From a virus: a stretch of DNA of 36,420 bases. How positions within the stretch are numbered: position 1 is the first letter of the stretch; each line of letters starts with the position of its first letter. This document shows positions 15,205 to 21,032 of the stretch, in pieces. The notes under the pieces were generated by a model that was not told the origin of the DNA, ran no database searches, and saw nothing but the letters and a program-made list of their open reading frames with translations. The stretch spans positions 1-36,420 of IMG/VR virus record IMGVR_UViG_3300009182_000170. One strand, 5' to 3'. A program made the translations under genes and the position numbers.

Positions 15205-15473
15205 GCGTAACCTTGGGGAATTTTAGGAAAAATTGGGAAGCACTTTTCTCGTGGAGGATACGTCGAGACTTCTACCAGTGGCCCCGGTGCCCGTCCGGGC
15301 CGCTCCCAGAAAAAAAGGATTGTTAAATAATTACTAGACTTGGCTAGTGTTTGACGGCTTACTCTACTGAATATGACAAAGGTTATCTGATGTTATCGTC
15401 GCAAGTGTTGACAATCAGCGACTTACGGAAACAAGGTTAGTCAATAACATGGAGAGATTGAATATAACTTACG
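15205..15473. other. Intergenic region between convergent genes
   Basis: The 269 bases between the stops of the 76-aa plus gene and the small-terminase-like minus gene show no coding frame. They hold the structured element at 15235-15307, an A-run (AGAAAAAAAGG, 15308-15318), a small ACTAG/CTAGT inverted repeat (15333-15337/15344-15348) and an AT-rich stretch. As the meeting point of two transcription units, the region should contain termination signals for both, but no canonical stem plus U-tract is obvious. Confidence 0.4.
15235..15307. ncRNA. Candidate three-stem RNA element
   Basis: GGGA(A)GC at 15235-15241 can pair with GCTCCC at 15302-15307 (6 bp with one bulged A). This encloses TCTCG/CGAGA (15247-15251/15264-15268) and a very GC-rich hairpin of GGCCC+GG with CC+GGGCC (15280-15287/15295-15301). 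Total span is 73 nt, close to tRNA size, but the T-loop and anticodon features are absent, so it is not a canonical tRNA. On the minus strand the structure is followed by AATTTTTCC, compatible with an elaborate terminator or a small structured RNA. Orientation is undecided. Confidence 0.35.
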
Positions 15474-15968
15474 TTAAATCTCTATTGATTGAACTGGTTT
15501 CAGTATGTTATCCAGCGACAATGTTAGAAGGTTAACTTGCAAGGATGCACTAGATGAGTCCTGTCCTATTCCAAGGATAGTCTTTGCAACATCACTCGCA
15601 TCCTTCAGTTTGCGGCTGTGTTCTAGAGCCGTGAGGCCGTCCATCTCTCCCGCTGTCTCTCCTATCCTTTGCAAGGCCGTTGCCATTCCAGTTCTGAATA
15701 CTTTGGTGGATCTTTGAAGGTGATCCTCTAAAGCGTCTCCCACCGTTGCAGGAGAGTTTCCTTCCGCTAGTGTCCTGGTCTCCCTTTCCGCTTTATTCAA
15801 TTTCTCCCGCTCTCTCTTTAGTCTTTCGGGGGTCATCCATTTTCCCCGACAAGCCATACTCCTAACGGTTGTCTCTTTTAATCCGTAGTGCCTGGAGGCT
15901 TCCGCAAGTGAGGTGGCAAGGGCATAGGCTTTGATGTCCTCGATGGGAACTGACAGTTTCTTTGGCAT
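15474..15968 (-). CDS. Terminase small subunit-like DNA-binding protein
   Basis: This protein has 164 aa from ATG 15968 (MPKKLSVPIEDIKAYALATS). An upstream ATG at 16073 would add a leader that crosses the divergent regulatory region. Residues 17-42 form a helix-turn-helix of the type seen in small terminases (SLAEASRHYGLKETTVRSMA, then RGKW), followed by a charged helix rich in Lys/Arg/Glu and a helical central domain. Small terminases recognise the packaging site and load the large terminase. Unusually, the gene is monocistronic and about 9 kb away from the large terminase. A transcription regulator with a similar HTH is the main alternative. Confidence 0.55.
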   Translation of the reverse strand: MPKKLSVPIEDIKAYALATSLAEASRHYGLKETTVRSMACRGKWMTPERLKREREKLNKAERETRTLAEGNSPATVGDALEDHLQRSTKVFRTGMATALQRIGETAGEMDGLTALEHSRKLKDASDVAKTILGIGQDSSSASLQVNLLTLSLDNILKPVQSIEI

Positions 15969-16004
15969 GGTGGGAATATATGCGGGAGGGGCGATTTTTT
16001 GCAA

Positions 16005-16056
16005 CGGGTAACAAAAAAAGCCTCTCACGTTGCCCGCTATCGAATTTGATTGCCCG
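16005..16056. promoter_or_regulatory. Candidate operator with three CGGGYAAY half-sites
   Basis: This site lies between the divergent small-terminase-like gene and the plus-strand small-gene operon. CGGGTAAC (16005-16012) is inverted relative to GTTGCCCG (16029-16036), and a third copy, ATTGCCCG, lies at 16049-16056, exactly 20 bp (about two helical turns) after the second. The first two can also form an 8-bp hairpin including one G-U pair. Repeated half-sites on one helix face in a divergent intergenic region are typical of a repressor/activator operator. No strong -35/-10 pair is evident. Confidence 0.35.
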
Positions 16057-16230
16057 GAATGGTATGGCGGCAAGGGAGATTTTTGGGCGAAAAGTTTTTT
16101 TCAGATTGTGAAAAGATTTTATAGACAAAGGGAATCATTCTGCTATTTTTAATCCATGGCAACCCGCTCCAACACAACACAGAAGCTGACAGAATCAGCC
16201 TCGGCGGGTTGTCGCAACGAAAACAGCACA

Positions 16231-16380
16231 ATGAAAAAAACCATGATGAAGATCAAAAAATCAGACGATGTCCCTTGCAATGTGTGTGCGGAATCATCCA
16301 GCAGGTACATATACATTGAGCAGATCAATCGGCACATTCCGTATTGCCCAAAACACACCCCAAAATCTTCCACCAAGTAA
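16231..16380 (+). CDS. Small zinc-finger-like protein
   Basis: This protein has 49 aa from ATG 16231, chosen because AACAGCACAATGAAAAAA matches the start context of the next genes in this operon; an in-frame ATG at 16156 would give 74 aa. It contains CNVC and, about 21 residues later, CPKH, a plausible C2CH zinc site, with a Lys-rich N-terminus. Such a small zinc module could bind nucleic acid or act as a host-directed early protein. It is the first gene of the plus-strand small-gene operon. Confidence 0.5.
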   Translation: MKKTMMKIKKSDDVPCNVCAESSSRYIYIEQINRHIPYCPKHTPKSSTK

Positions 16381-16406
16381 CCACCAACAATAACACAGCA
16401 CACACA

Positions 16407-16628
16407 ATGAAAAAAGAAACATACAGAGCATCGGCACACACAACGCAGGTTGGAGTTTTTACAAGTGTCACCGCCGCAAAAAAAGCATTGTCACGCAAAG
16501 TGATTCTTGAAGTTGGTGGGTTTGGTGCAGATGGTTGGGTTGATCGAATCAACGATGACGGCACTACCACTTGCGTCTGGCAAAGAATTATTTCTGGTGG
16601 TGAAATCGGGTGGTGGTGCAACGAATAA
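16407..16628 (+). CDS. Small hypothetical protein
   Basis: This protein has 73 aa from ATG 16407, preceded by ACAGCACACACA directly before the start and no Shine-Dalgarno. It begins MKKETYRASAHTTQVGVFTS and contains short beta-strand-like segments (VILEVGGFGADGWVDRIND, then CVWQRIISGG), ending WWCNE. No family is recognised. It is the second gene of the plus-strand operon; the 26-nt gap to the upstream stop is entirely A/C-rich. Confidence 0.55.
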   Translation: MKKETYRASAHTTQVGVFTSVTAAKKALSRKVILEVGGFGADGWVDRINDDGTTTCVWQRIISGGEIGWWCNE

Positions 16629-16630
16629 TC

Positions 16631-16673
16631 ACAACACACAACACACAACACACAACACACAACACAACACACA
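16631..16673 (+). repeat. CACACAA heptamer repeat leader
   Basis: A 43-nt stretch of only A and C fills the gap between two genes and ends directly at the ATG of the next one. It is built from about five imperfect copies of a 7-nt unit (CACACAA). Because it cannot pair with itself and lacks purine-rich Shine-Dalgarno sequence, it probably acts as an unstructured ribosome landing leader. Slippage of the repeat could tune leader length. Confidence 0.6.
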
Positions 16674-16970
16674 ATGAAAAACATGAACAGAGAAACCTAC
16701 TACGAGTGGGACGTTGAAACCATAAACCCGGAAACGGGAAACGTCGAAGATCACGACCACCAGACCACCTTTGCAGATTGCCTTCTGTGCATAAACGACG
16801 AGAACATGGCGATTGTTTTAGTCAAGACATGGGAGAACTTTAATACTGGAGATGGCGGCAGGGCTTGGGCTTATTTTGACATGGAAACAATGACGTTCCC
16901 AGAAGAGTTCGACAACGGGGACAAGGTTCCTAAAAGGTTTCTTTGTGAAGTAAAAAAGGCCACCAAGTAA
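16674..16970 (+). CDS. Small acidic hypothetical protein
   Basis: This 98-aa protein begins MKNMNRETYYEWDVETINPE. It has an acidic, Trp/Tyr-containing beta-strand pattern (YYEWDVETIN, AWAYFDMETMTF) and a basic end (EVKKATK); no catalytic motif is visible. The overall look, a small acidic protein with 'YEW..E' and 'HDHQTTFADCL' segments, is common in early phage accessory operons, but I cannot name a family. It is translated from the heptamer-repeat leader. Confidence 0.6.
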   Translation: MKNMNRETYYEWDVETINPETGNVEDHDHQTTFADCLLCINDENMAIVLVKTWENFNTGDGGRAWAYFDMETMTFPEEFDNGDKVPKRFLCEVKKATK

Positions 16971-16990
16971 CCACCAACGCACCAACACGA

Positions 16991-17248
16991 ATGACCACAA
17001 CTTCAGTATCTATCGGAGTCAGAGTGTCTTGGCCCAATTCAACATCCAAGCCGACATATATTTCCGTAAAGAGTTATGTTGATGCCGTCGCATATATTCG
17101 CGATTATGTAGGGGCCAAGGATGGGATACGAATTCCGGGAACGCAAACTTACGAACTGAAGGATGCCGTAAGGAATTATATTGTCGCTTTTGCAATCATC
17201 AAAGATGTTCAAACCATAACCCACAGTTCAACAGAAATGATTTTTTAG
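16991..17248 (+). CDS. Small hypothetical protein
   Basis: This 85-aa protein begins MTTTSVSIGVRVSWPNSTSK and consists of alternating strands and helices (SVKSYVDAVAYIRDYVGAK, then LKDAVRNYIVAFAIIKDV). No cysteine, membrane segment or known motif is present. It follows the previous stop by 20 nt of A/C-rich leader (CCACCAACGCACCAACACGA), in keeping with the other genes of this operon. Confidence 0.55.
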   Translation: MTTTSVSIGVRVSWPNSTSKPTYISVKSYVDAVAYIRDYVGAKDGIRIPGTQTYELKDAVRNYIVAFAIIKDVQTITHSSTEMIF

Positions 17249-17275
17249 TCCACCAACAACAACACGGCACACACA

Positions 17276-17602
17276 ATGAAAAACACACTAACTATAAATC
17301 AGATATCACACGCATTACAGCTTGACGAATACGCCGGATGGTCATGGGAAGGATCAAAGGCTCTCGCCGAATACCTCGACCAAATCGACCAAGAGACAGG
17401 GGAAGATACTGAATTGGATATCGTGGCGATCCGTTGCGATTGGTCAGAGTATAAGACGGCTAAAGAGGCCGCCATGCAATATGGCTGGGAGCCAGAGCCA
17501 GAGTATACGGAACAAGATGCACAAGAGTGGGCACTTGGATGGCTACAGGATCGCACACAAGTTATTGAGTTCGAAGGCGGCATCATTATTGCCGAGTTCT
17601 AA
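17276..17602 (+). CDS. Conserved phage accessory protein of unknown function
   Basis: This 108-aa acidic protein begins MKNTLTINQISHALQLDEYA. I recognise the overall pattern: an N-terminal '..A..L..DEYA.W....A.ALAEYL', a central 'D[IV]VAIRC[DE][WY]SEY', and a C-terminal 'L.DRTQVIEFEGGIII'. It is shared with small proteins of unknown function in many phages and some plasmids. Its high negative charge is reminiscent of DNA-mimic anti-restriction proteins, but no experimental link is known to me. The leader is ACAACACGGCACACACA before ATG. Confidence 0.65.
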   Translation: MKNTLTINQISHALQLDEYAGWSWEGSKALAEYLDQIDQETGEDTELDIVAIRCDWSEYKTAKEAAMQYGWEPEPEYTEQDAQEWALGWLQDRTQVIEFEGGIIIAEF

Positions 17603-17606
17603 ACCC

Positions 17607-17753
17607 ATGAAAAAACACAAACCATCTCCGGCTCTTCTAGCCTTCCGCAAATCCAAGCAATTCCGCTTGTCGTCAATCCTAGTCAACGTGTTCGGCACGT
17701 TGTTCGTGCTAGGGTTTATCACGTTCATCTTATTCTGCTTCATCTCCGACTAA
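17607..17753 (+). CDS. Small membrane protein
   Basis: This is a 48-aa single-pass membrane protein. A basic N-terminus (MKKHKPSPALLAFRKSKQFR) precedes a hydrophobic helix (VNVFGTLFVLGFITFILFCF), and the protein ends SD. The positive-inside rule places the N-terminus in the cytoplasm. It starts four bases after the upstream stop. The upstream part of the same open frame lies over the 108-aa gene and is not considered coding. Function is unknown; small phage membrane proteins often act in lysis or host takeover. Confidence 0.55.
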   Translation: MKKHKPSPALLAFRKSKQFRLSSILVNVFGTLFVLGFITFILFCFISD

Positions 17754-17782
17754 TCACCAACACCAACACCAACACACACACA

Positions 17783-18286
17783 ATGAAAACAGATGGAATA
17801 ATCTACGTTCAAGTACCGCACCAGGCGAAGTCAAAAGCCTTCGCATTCAAATCGAAAGAGGAGTTTATCGAGTTCCTGCGTCAGCAGGCTCCGAACGGAT
17901 TCAGTTTTACCACATACGAACGAGACGAGTTTGACGAGGTGAAGAGCGAGGAAAATACAGGCCATGAAATAGGAAGTGATTGGTGGAACAAGTGGGTCAA
18001 GCCGGGATCAGACCTGTTCGACCAAGGAGCAGATATTGTTGCAGAGGTGTGGACTAATGAAGTCAGTCAGGAGTACCTTGCCGACCCTCACCCCGACGAG
18101 GAGTTCTCCCGACTGTTCAGGTCAGTTGATGACTTCAATACTCATTACTACCTAGGGCACGACGAGGCGATTCGTATTCTAAAGATCGGGTCAAGTGCCT
18201 TAAACCATACCCACCAGCAGTACGAGTCTTTACAAGCCATGGAGAAAGCGGCGGACACTTTGGCGTGGTGGCATAATAGCCATTAA
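17783..18286 (+). CDS. Hypothetical early phage protein
   Basis: This 167-aa protein begins MKTDGIIYVQVPHQAKSKAF. It is acidic and mixed alpha/beta, with an N-terminal FKSKEEFIEFLRQQAPNGF segment, a central acidic WWNKWVKPGSDLFDQGAD, and a C-terminal helical SLQAMEKAADTLAWWHNSH. No known domain is recognised. It is the last gene of the plus-strand operon, preceded by a CACCAACACCAACACACACACA leader fragment and followed 39 bp later by a strong terminator. Confidence 0.6.
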   Translation: MKTDGIIYVQVPHQAKSKAFAFKSKEEFIEFLRQQAPNGFSFTTYERDEFDEVKSEENTGHEIGSDWWNKWVKPGSDLFDQGADIVAEVWTNEVSQEYLADPHPDEEFSRLFRSVDDFNTHYYLGHDEAIRILKIGSSALNHTHQQYESLQAMEKAADTLAWWHNSH

Positions 18287-18325
18287 GAAAACAGAGAAGC
18301 AAAGGAAGAATAAAGAAAACACAAG

Positions 18326-18353
18326 GGGCAGGGAGAAATCCCTGCCCTTTTTT
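18326..18353 (+). terminator. Intrinsic terminator of the plus-strand small-gene operon
   Basis: A perfect 9-bp stem GGGCAGGGA / TCCCTGCCC closes a GAAA tetraloop (18326-18347) and is followed at once by six T (18348-18353). It lies 39 bp after the stop of the 167-aa gene and ends the operon before the convergent minus-strand genes. A second small GC hairpin (CCCGC/GCGGG) with TTTTCTT lies just beyond it. Confidence 0.9.
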
Positions 18354-18422
18354 CGTGCCTATAAGCCCCGCCAGCGGGTTTTCTTCCCCTTCCCCTATGG
18401 TTTCCCCTCCAGAATCTCCAGG

Positions 18423-18563
18423 CTAATCCTTGCCAGTTTCCCGGCCTTTCTTTTCCGTAGGTTCCTTATCGCCTGATGGTAGCAAACAAAGAGCAAGGAA
18501 AGTGATGCCGAATAGGAGCATGATCCCGGCGAAATATAACGCCCAGACAATTAGTGATTTCAT
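18423..18563 (-). CDS. Tiny membrane protein (46 aa)
   Basis: The frame encodes MKSLIVWALYFAGIMLLFGI followed by TFLALCLLPSG and a charged, Lys/Glu-rich tail ending GRETGKD. It has one long transmembrane helix near the N-terminus and a cytoplasm-type polar tail. The start overlaps the stop of the upstream 51-aa gene as ATGA. A purine-rich AGGAGAGGAGA lies 9-20 bases upstream. LALC is not a proper lipobox, so a lipoprotein is unlikely. As the last gene of the minus-strand run it could be a holin- or antiholin-like protein, but that is contextual. Confidence 0.55.
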   Translation of the reverse strand: MKSLIVWALYFAGIMLLFGITFLALCLLPSGDKEPTEKKGRETGKD

Positions 18564-18715
18564 GGGACAAATCTCCTCTCCTTTTTCTTTTGTTTAATCG
18601 TTTTCTTTATCATCTTCCGCATGGGTTTCCATATTATTTTCACGGACATTAGTGCCGATATTAGTATCATAATCGTGAGAGCATGACCAAGGAAAATTAT
18701 GTCAATATTTCCCAT
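18560..18715 (-). CDS. Tiny membrane protein (51 aa) with basic tail
   Basis: The frame begins MGNIDIIFLGHALTIMILIS and continues through ALMSVKIIW into a strongly basic tail (KPMRKMIKKTIKQKKKERRF). One transmembrane helix (about residues 5-29) is followed by a cluster of positive charges, predicting N-out/C-in topology. It overlaps the next 46-aa membrane protein by ATGA, so the two are translationally coupled. A three-copy 12-bp repeat lies immediately upstream. A small holin or membrane-stress protein is possible; no homolog is recognised. Confidence 0.55.
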   Translation of the reverse strand: MGNIDIIFLGHALTIMILISALMSVKIIWKPMRKMIKKTIKQKKKERRFVP

Positions 18716-18725
18716 GCGATTGTAT

Positions 18726-18761
18726 AGGACTTTTCATAGGACTTTTCATAGGTCTTTTCAC
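18726..18761 (-). repeat. Three tandem 12-bp repeats
   Basis: AGGACTTTTCAT occurs at 18726-18737 and 18738-18749, with a two-mismatch copy AGGTCTTTTCAC at 18750-18761. In the minus direction each unit reads ATGAAAAGTCCT, encoding Met-Lys-Ser-Pro. A GTG overlapping the upstream stop could start a 19-residue peptide through the repeats. The array lies in the 42-bp gap before the tiny membrane protein gene. Confidence 0.7.
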
Positions 18762-19009
18762 CCAACGAGATTGGAATACTCTCTATAAAGCCTGCAATAC
18801 TCAAGCCACTGATCTTCTGAAAGCGATCTGTCTTCTTTTATTCTTAATGTGTTGAATTGAGAAAGCAACTTTACTGCTGATGAAAGTTCTTGTTGCAATT
18901 TGTAGATGCGAGGATCTGTCCAATCTACACCGCAACCACATTCAATCTCTGCGTTTCCATCACATTCGCATCCTTTCCCTGCGTAATAGTCATCCGTATT
19001 TGTTGTCAT
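18758..19009 (-). CDS. Small cysteine-rich protein
   Basis: This 83-aa protein begins MTTNTDDYYAGKGCECDGNA, with five Cys in the first 30 residues (GCECDG, IECGCGVDW), a possible metal-binding knuckle, then a helical region (LQQELSSAVKLLSQFN). It starts as an ATGA overlap with the preceding 62-aa gene. Function is unknown. The stop lies within the 12-bp repeat array. Confidence 0.55.
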   Translation of the reverse strand: MTTNTDDYYAGKGCECDGNAEIECGCGVDWTDPRIYKLQQELSSAVKLLSQFNTLRIKEDRSLSEDQWLEYCRLYREYSNLVG

Positions 19010-19194
19010 TTCTTCTTCCTCCTGTCCTGCATGAATGAAGTGGGGCGTTCTGGCTCCCCATCGAATCCACGGCGTTTCCAGAAGCCATCAATAGCCTTCC
19101 TCACCACATAGGAGAGGTGAAGCTCATTAACATGGCTTCCAGATTCATCAATGCTGATCTTTAGTGGAACTCCGTTGCGGGTAGGTTCACTCAT
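19006..19194 (-). CDS. Small basic hypothetical protein
   Basis: This 62-aa protein begins MSEPTRNGVPLKISIDESGS and ends with a basic tail (FMQDRRKKK). A central helix (ELHLSYVVRKAIDGFWKRRG) may bind nucleic acid or protein. It overlaps the preceding gene by 8 bp (ATGAGTGA) and the following one by 4 bp (ATGA), so it is coupled on both sides. No family is recognised. Confidence 0.5.
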   Translation of the reverse strand: MSEPTRNGVPLKISIDESGSHVNELHLSYVVRKAIDGFWKRRGFDGEPERPTSFMQDRRKKK

Positions 19195-19537
19195 TTGGGA
19201 GAACTCCCGACCTCACCTTGTTAAGCACTTCCTCGCATTGGCAGAGGATACAGTCTTCCTTGTTCCGCTCGTTAGGAGTGCCATGTTCAAAGTCATCCTG
19301 CCTAGCGGCTACGATGATTAACAACGCATAAGCGTGTCCAATGATCTCAAACATTTCCGGGGAGGCGGCGAATAGCTTGGCTAGATTAATGCTCTCCTTA
19401 ATGGCGATAGCGGCAGATATAGCGGCGACCTCTCGGCCTTCAGCGTCGAGGATCGTGTCCCCATCAGCCCGGAATGGGAACTGCATGGGAACAAGGGCTT
19501 TGTCTTTGTATTCTTCTGGGATAATTAACTCGCTCAT
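19187..19537 (-). CDS. Hypothetical phage protein
   Basis: This 116-aa protein begins MSELIIPEEYKDKALVPMQF. It has helical, Ala-rich middle segments (ISAAIAIKESINLAKLFAAS, then MFEIIGHAYALLIIVAARQD) and a pair of cysteines, CILCQC, near the end. The general layout (start with a computed default value 'DGDTILDAEGREVA', then 'ASPEMFEII...') resembles widespread small phage proteins of unknown function with an 'ASPEL...L' core. The leader is A-rich (AAAAATAAAATG), without Shine-Dalgarno. Confidence 0.6.
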   Translation of the reverse strand: MSELIIPEEYKDKALVPMQFPFRADGDTILDAEGREVAAISAAIAIKESINLAKLFAASPEMFEIIGHAYALLIIVAARQDDFEHGTPNERNKEDCILCQCEEVLNKVRSGVLPNE

Positions 19538-19555
19538 TTTATTTTTGGTTTTGGT

Positions 19556-19897
19556 TTATTCTGTATCTACTACTGATTGTTTGGTGTTAAATGCGTCTGC
19601 CAAGTCTGGTTCCTGTTCCATGATCTTACGAGCATAAACTGCACGAAAATCGTTGGACAATTTGAACTCTTCCTCGCCCTCCGTGGAGAGATAGTAATTC
19701 CACCTCAACACTTCATAGAGCATCCCTATTCCTAGCTTGCGGTTGTGGTTTGATCCCTTGCGGCGAAACTCCCTAGCCAGCCTTACCAAGTTCTCATAGA
19801 CATGAGGATTGGTAGCGTGGAACTTCTGGAAACGAGCGTAGATGCTCGTATCCTTTTCCTCTGGTAGAGGCGGGGTGAAGTCTAGTTCAGATTGCAT
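19556..19897 (-). CDS. Conserved small phage protein of unknown function
   Basis: This 113-aa protein begins MQSELDFTPPLPEEKDTSIY. The central motif IYARFQKFHATNPHVYENLV..AREFRRKG, followed by IGMLYEVLRWN, KLSND and YAR, matches a small helical family often found in phages and prophages near replication or Holliday-junction genes; its function is not established. It overlaps the upstream 104-aa gene by 11 bp. No enzymatic residues are evident. Confidence 0.65.
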   Translation of the reverse strand: MQSELDFTPPLPEEKDTSIYARFQKFHATNPHVYENLVRLAREFRRKGSNHNRKLGIGMLYEVLRWNYYLSTEGEEEFKLSNDFRAVYARKIMEQEPDLADAFNTKQSVVDTE

Positions 19898-20201
19898 TGC
19901 ATACTCCCTTTGGAACTCCCTTGCGTGGCTCTCTTACTCGCTCGTCTGGGTAGAGGCGTTGCCTAGCTTGCTTTTCCGTGTAGCCAAGAAGCTCCAAGCC
20001 CTCCAGAACCTCATGATCCTCCAAGTCCATAGCTGGCTGGTTGATATACTGGTCTAGGTGATCCCAGCGTTCAGACACAACTCGTGGCCCAAACCAATCC
20101 CACCAGACCACCTTGGCAATCTGGGTGCGGATCTTCTTTGGCAATAGCTCAATGTGAGCAGCCCATTGCTCCGGGGATCTTTCTTTTAGTAATGTTTGCA
20201 T
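19887..20201 (-). CDS. Hypothetical phage protein
   Basis: This 104-aa basic protein begins MQTLLKERSPEQWAAHIELL, with helices and Trp-rich segments (AKVVWWDWFGPRVVSERW) and an Arg-rich C-terminal half (ARQRLYPDERVREPRKGVP). The 'YTEKQARQRL' helix could be a small nucleic-acid-binding element. It overlaps both neighbours by about 10-15 bp, typical of this compact operon. I do not recognise a named family. Confidence 0.55.
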   Translation of the reverse strand: MQTLLKERSPEQWAAHIELLPKKIRTQIAKVVWWDWFGPRVVSERWDHLDQYINQPAMDLEDHEVLEGLELLGYTEKQARQRLYPDERVREPRKGVPKGVCNAI

Positions 20202-20347
20202 AATACTTCGTTGATTGTGTCGGCAATCTTTTTGGTTTTGCCTAACGAGTTTAGGGTTTGGATTTGTTTGAGTGCGGCAATCAGTTCTTGAATTTGCAAC
20301 ACATACTCACGGCACTCCCATTTCAGGGATTCAGTGTCATTCTGCAT
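20186..20347 (-). CDS. Small helical protein
   Basis: This protein has 53 aa from ATG 20347 (MQNDTESLKWECREYVLQIQ). The frame extends further upstream, but that part lies over the preceding gene and has no conserved look. Heptad-like helices (VLQIQELIAALKQIQTL) suggest a short coiled coil, and the protein ends CKHY. It overlaps the stop of the 69-aa gene by 11 bp. Function is unknown. Confidence 0.45.
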   Translation of the reverse strand: MQNDTESLKWECREYVLQIQELIAALKQIQTLNSLGKTKKIADTINEVLCKHY

Positions 20348-20546
20348 TTTGTTTGGCGATCTCCTGTTTGGTGATGTCGATGGCAATGTTGTAGAAATAC
20401 AAGTCAAAGTTGGCCCGGTCATCTCGGAAGAGACGAGCAAGTTGCTTGAGTTGTTGTTGTTTCACATGAATGCCGTAGCAGTGAAGGCCAAGGATGTATG
20501 CACCCACACAGCCAAGACCGCCCCAGATAAGAACAAACAGGCTCAT
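20337..20546 (-). CDS. Small membrane-anchored protein
   Basis: This 69-aa protein begins with a hydrophobic segment (MSLFVLIWGGLGCVGAYILG), followed by a Gln/Lys/Arg-rich amphipathic helix (KQQQLKQLARLFRDDRANFD) and a polar end. One N-terminal membrane helix plus a cytoplasmic or periplasmic helix recalls Rz-type spanins or membrane-tethered phage proteins, but no lipoprotein partner is seen. It couples by ATGA to the preceding gene. Confidence 0.5.
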   Translation of the reverse strand: MSLFVLIWGGLGCVGAYILGLHCYGIHVKQQQLKQLARLFRDDRANFDLYFYNIAIDITKQEIAKQNAE

Positions 20547-20731
20547 TCTTCGTCCTCCTCATTCATTTTAACAATGTCACATTCCCCGGCATCCATTGCG
20601 TCTTGAATGGCTTGGCCTCGTGGAGACAAAGGATTCCGCTCATATGTTCCAGCCAAATCCTCGTACATTTGCCGCCTTGCCTCTTCTCTGGCTTCTCGCA
20701 GAAACTGAAGGTCGCTTTCTGAAATGCTCAT
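20543..20731 (-). CDS. Small acidic helical protein
   Basis: This protein has 62 aa from ATG 20731 (MSISESDLQFLREAREEARR). The upstream extension of this frame is rejected because ATG 20731 forms an ATGA overlap with the preceding 56-aa gene. It is mostly helical with a very acidic C-terminus (VKMNEEDEE). It is coupled to the next gene by ATGA as well. Function is unknown. Confidence 0.5.
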   Translation of the reverse strand: MSISESDLQFLREAREEARRQMYEDLAGTYERNPLSPRGQAIQDAMDAGECDIVKMNEEDEE

Positions 20732-20898
20732 TTGTTTTCCTTGATAGCTTTGTTCGCCACAACGAGGTCGTGGAGGATTTCCTTTGCACGAGGGACGCTG
20801 ATGCGTATCTCGTCCAACCCATGACGCTGGGCTTGCTTGATGCTCACTTGAAAAAGTGGAGCCAGGTTCAGTAACGATGCGATGTGTTGTGTTTTCAT
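20728..20898 (-). CDS. Small hypothetical protein (56 aa)
   Basis: The frame begins MKTQHIASLLNLAPLFQVSI and ends KAIKENK. It is short, but its start has an A-rich leader (GAACAAAAATG) and its stop overlaps the next start as ATGA, which supports it being real. Helices dominate (VPRAKEILHDLVVANKA). It is the first gene after the terminator at 20971-21008, so it probably opens a new transcript. Confidence 0.45.
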   Translation of the reverse strand: MKTQHIASLLNLAPLFQVSIKQAQRHGLDEIRISVPRAKEILHDLVVANKAIKENK

Positions 20899-20970
20899 TT
20901 TTGTTCAGCGGAGGTTGTGCCGCTGGAGATGAGTCTTTCAGAATTTCAGAACTATGCAATAACTATTTTT

Positions 20971-21008
20971 AAAAAAGAATCCCCCCTCCGACACAACTCG
21001 GAGAGGGG
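20971..21008 (-). terminator. Intrinsic terminator after the replication gene block
   Basis: On the minus strand CCCCTCTCCGA (21008-20998) pairs with TCGGAGGGGGG (20991-20981) with one mismatch or bulge and a 6-nt loop, followed by ATTC and six T (20976-20971). It lies 25 bp after the stop of the 85-aa gene and separates the helicase/exonuclease/methyltransferase block from the run of tiny genes. Confidence 0.8.
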
Positions 21009-21032
21009 ACTTTTACCAGCACAGACAATTTA

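Noticed and set aside
15235-15307. tRNA gene
   Set aside because: Size and closing stem are suggestive, but there is no T-loop consensus, D-arm or anticodon arm on either strand.
20732-20959. N-terminal extension of the 62-aa gene
   Set aside because: It crosses the 56-aa gene in another frame, whereas ATG 20731 makes a standard ATGA overlap.
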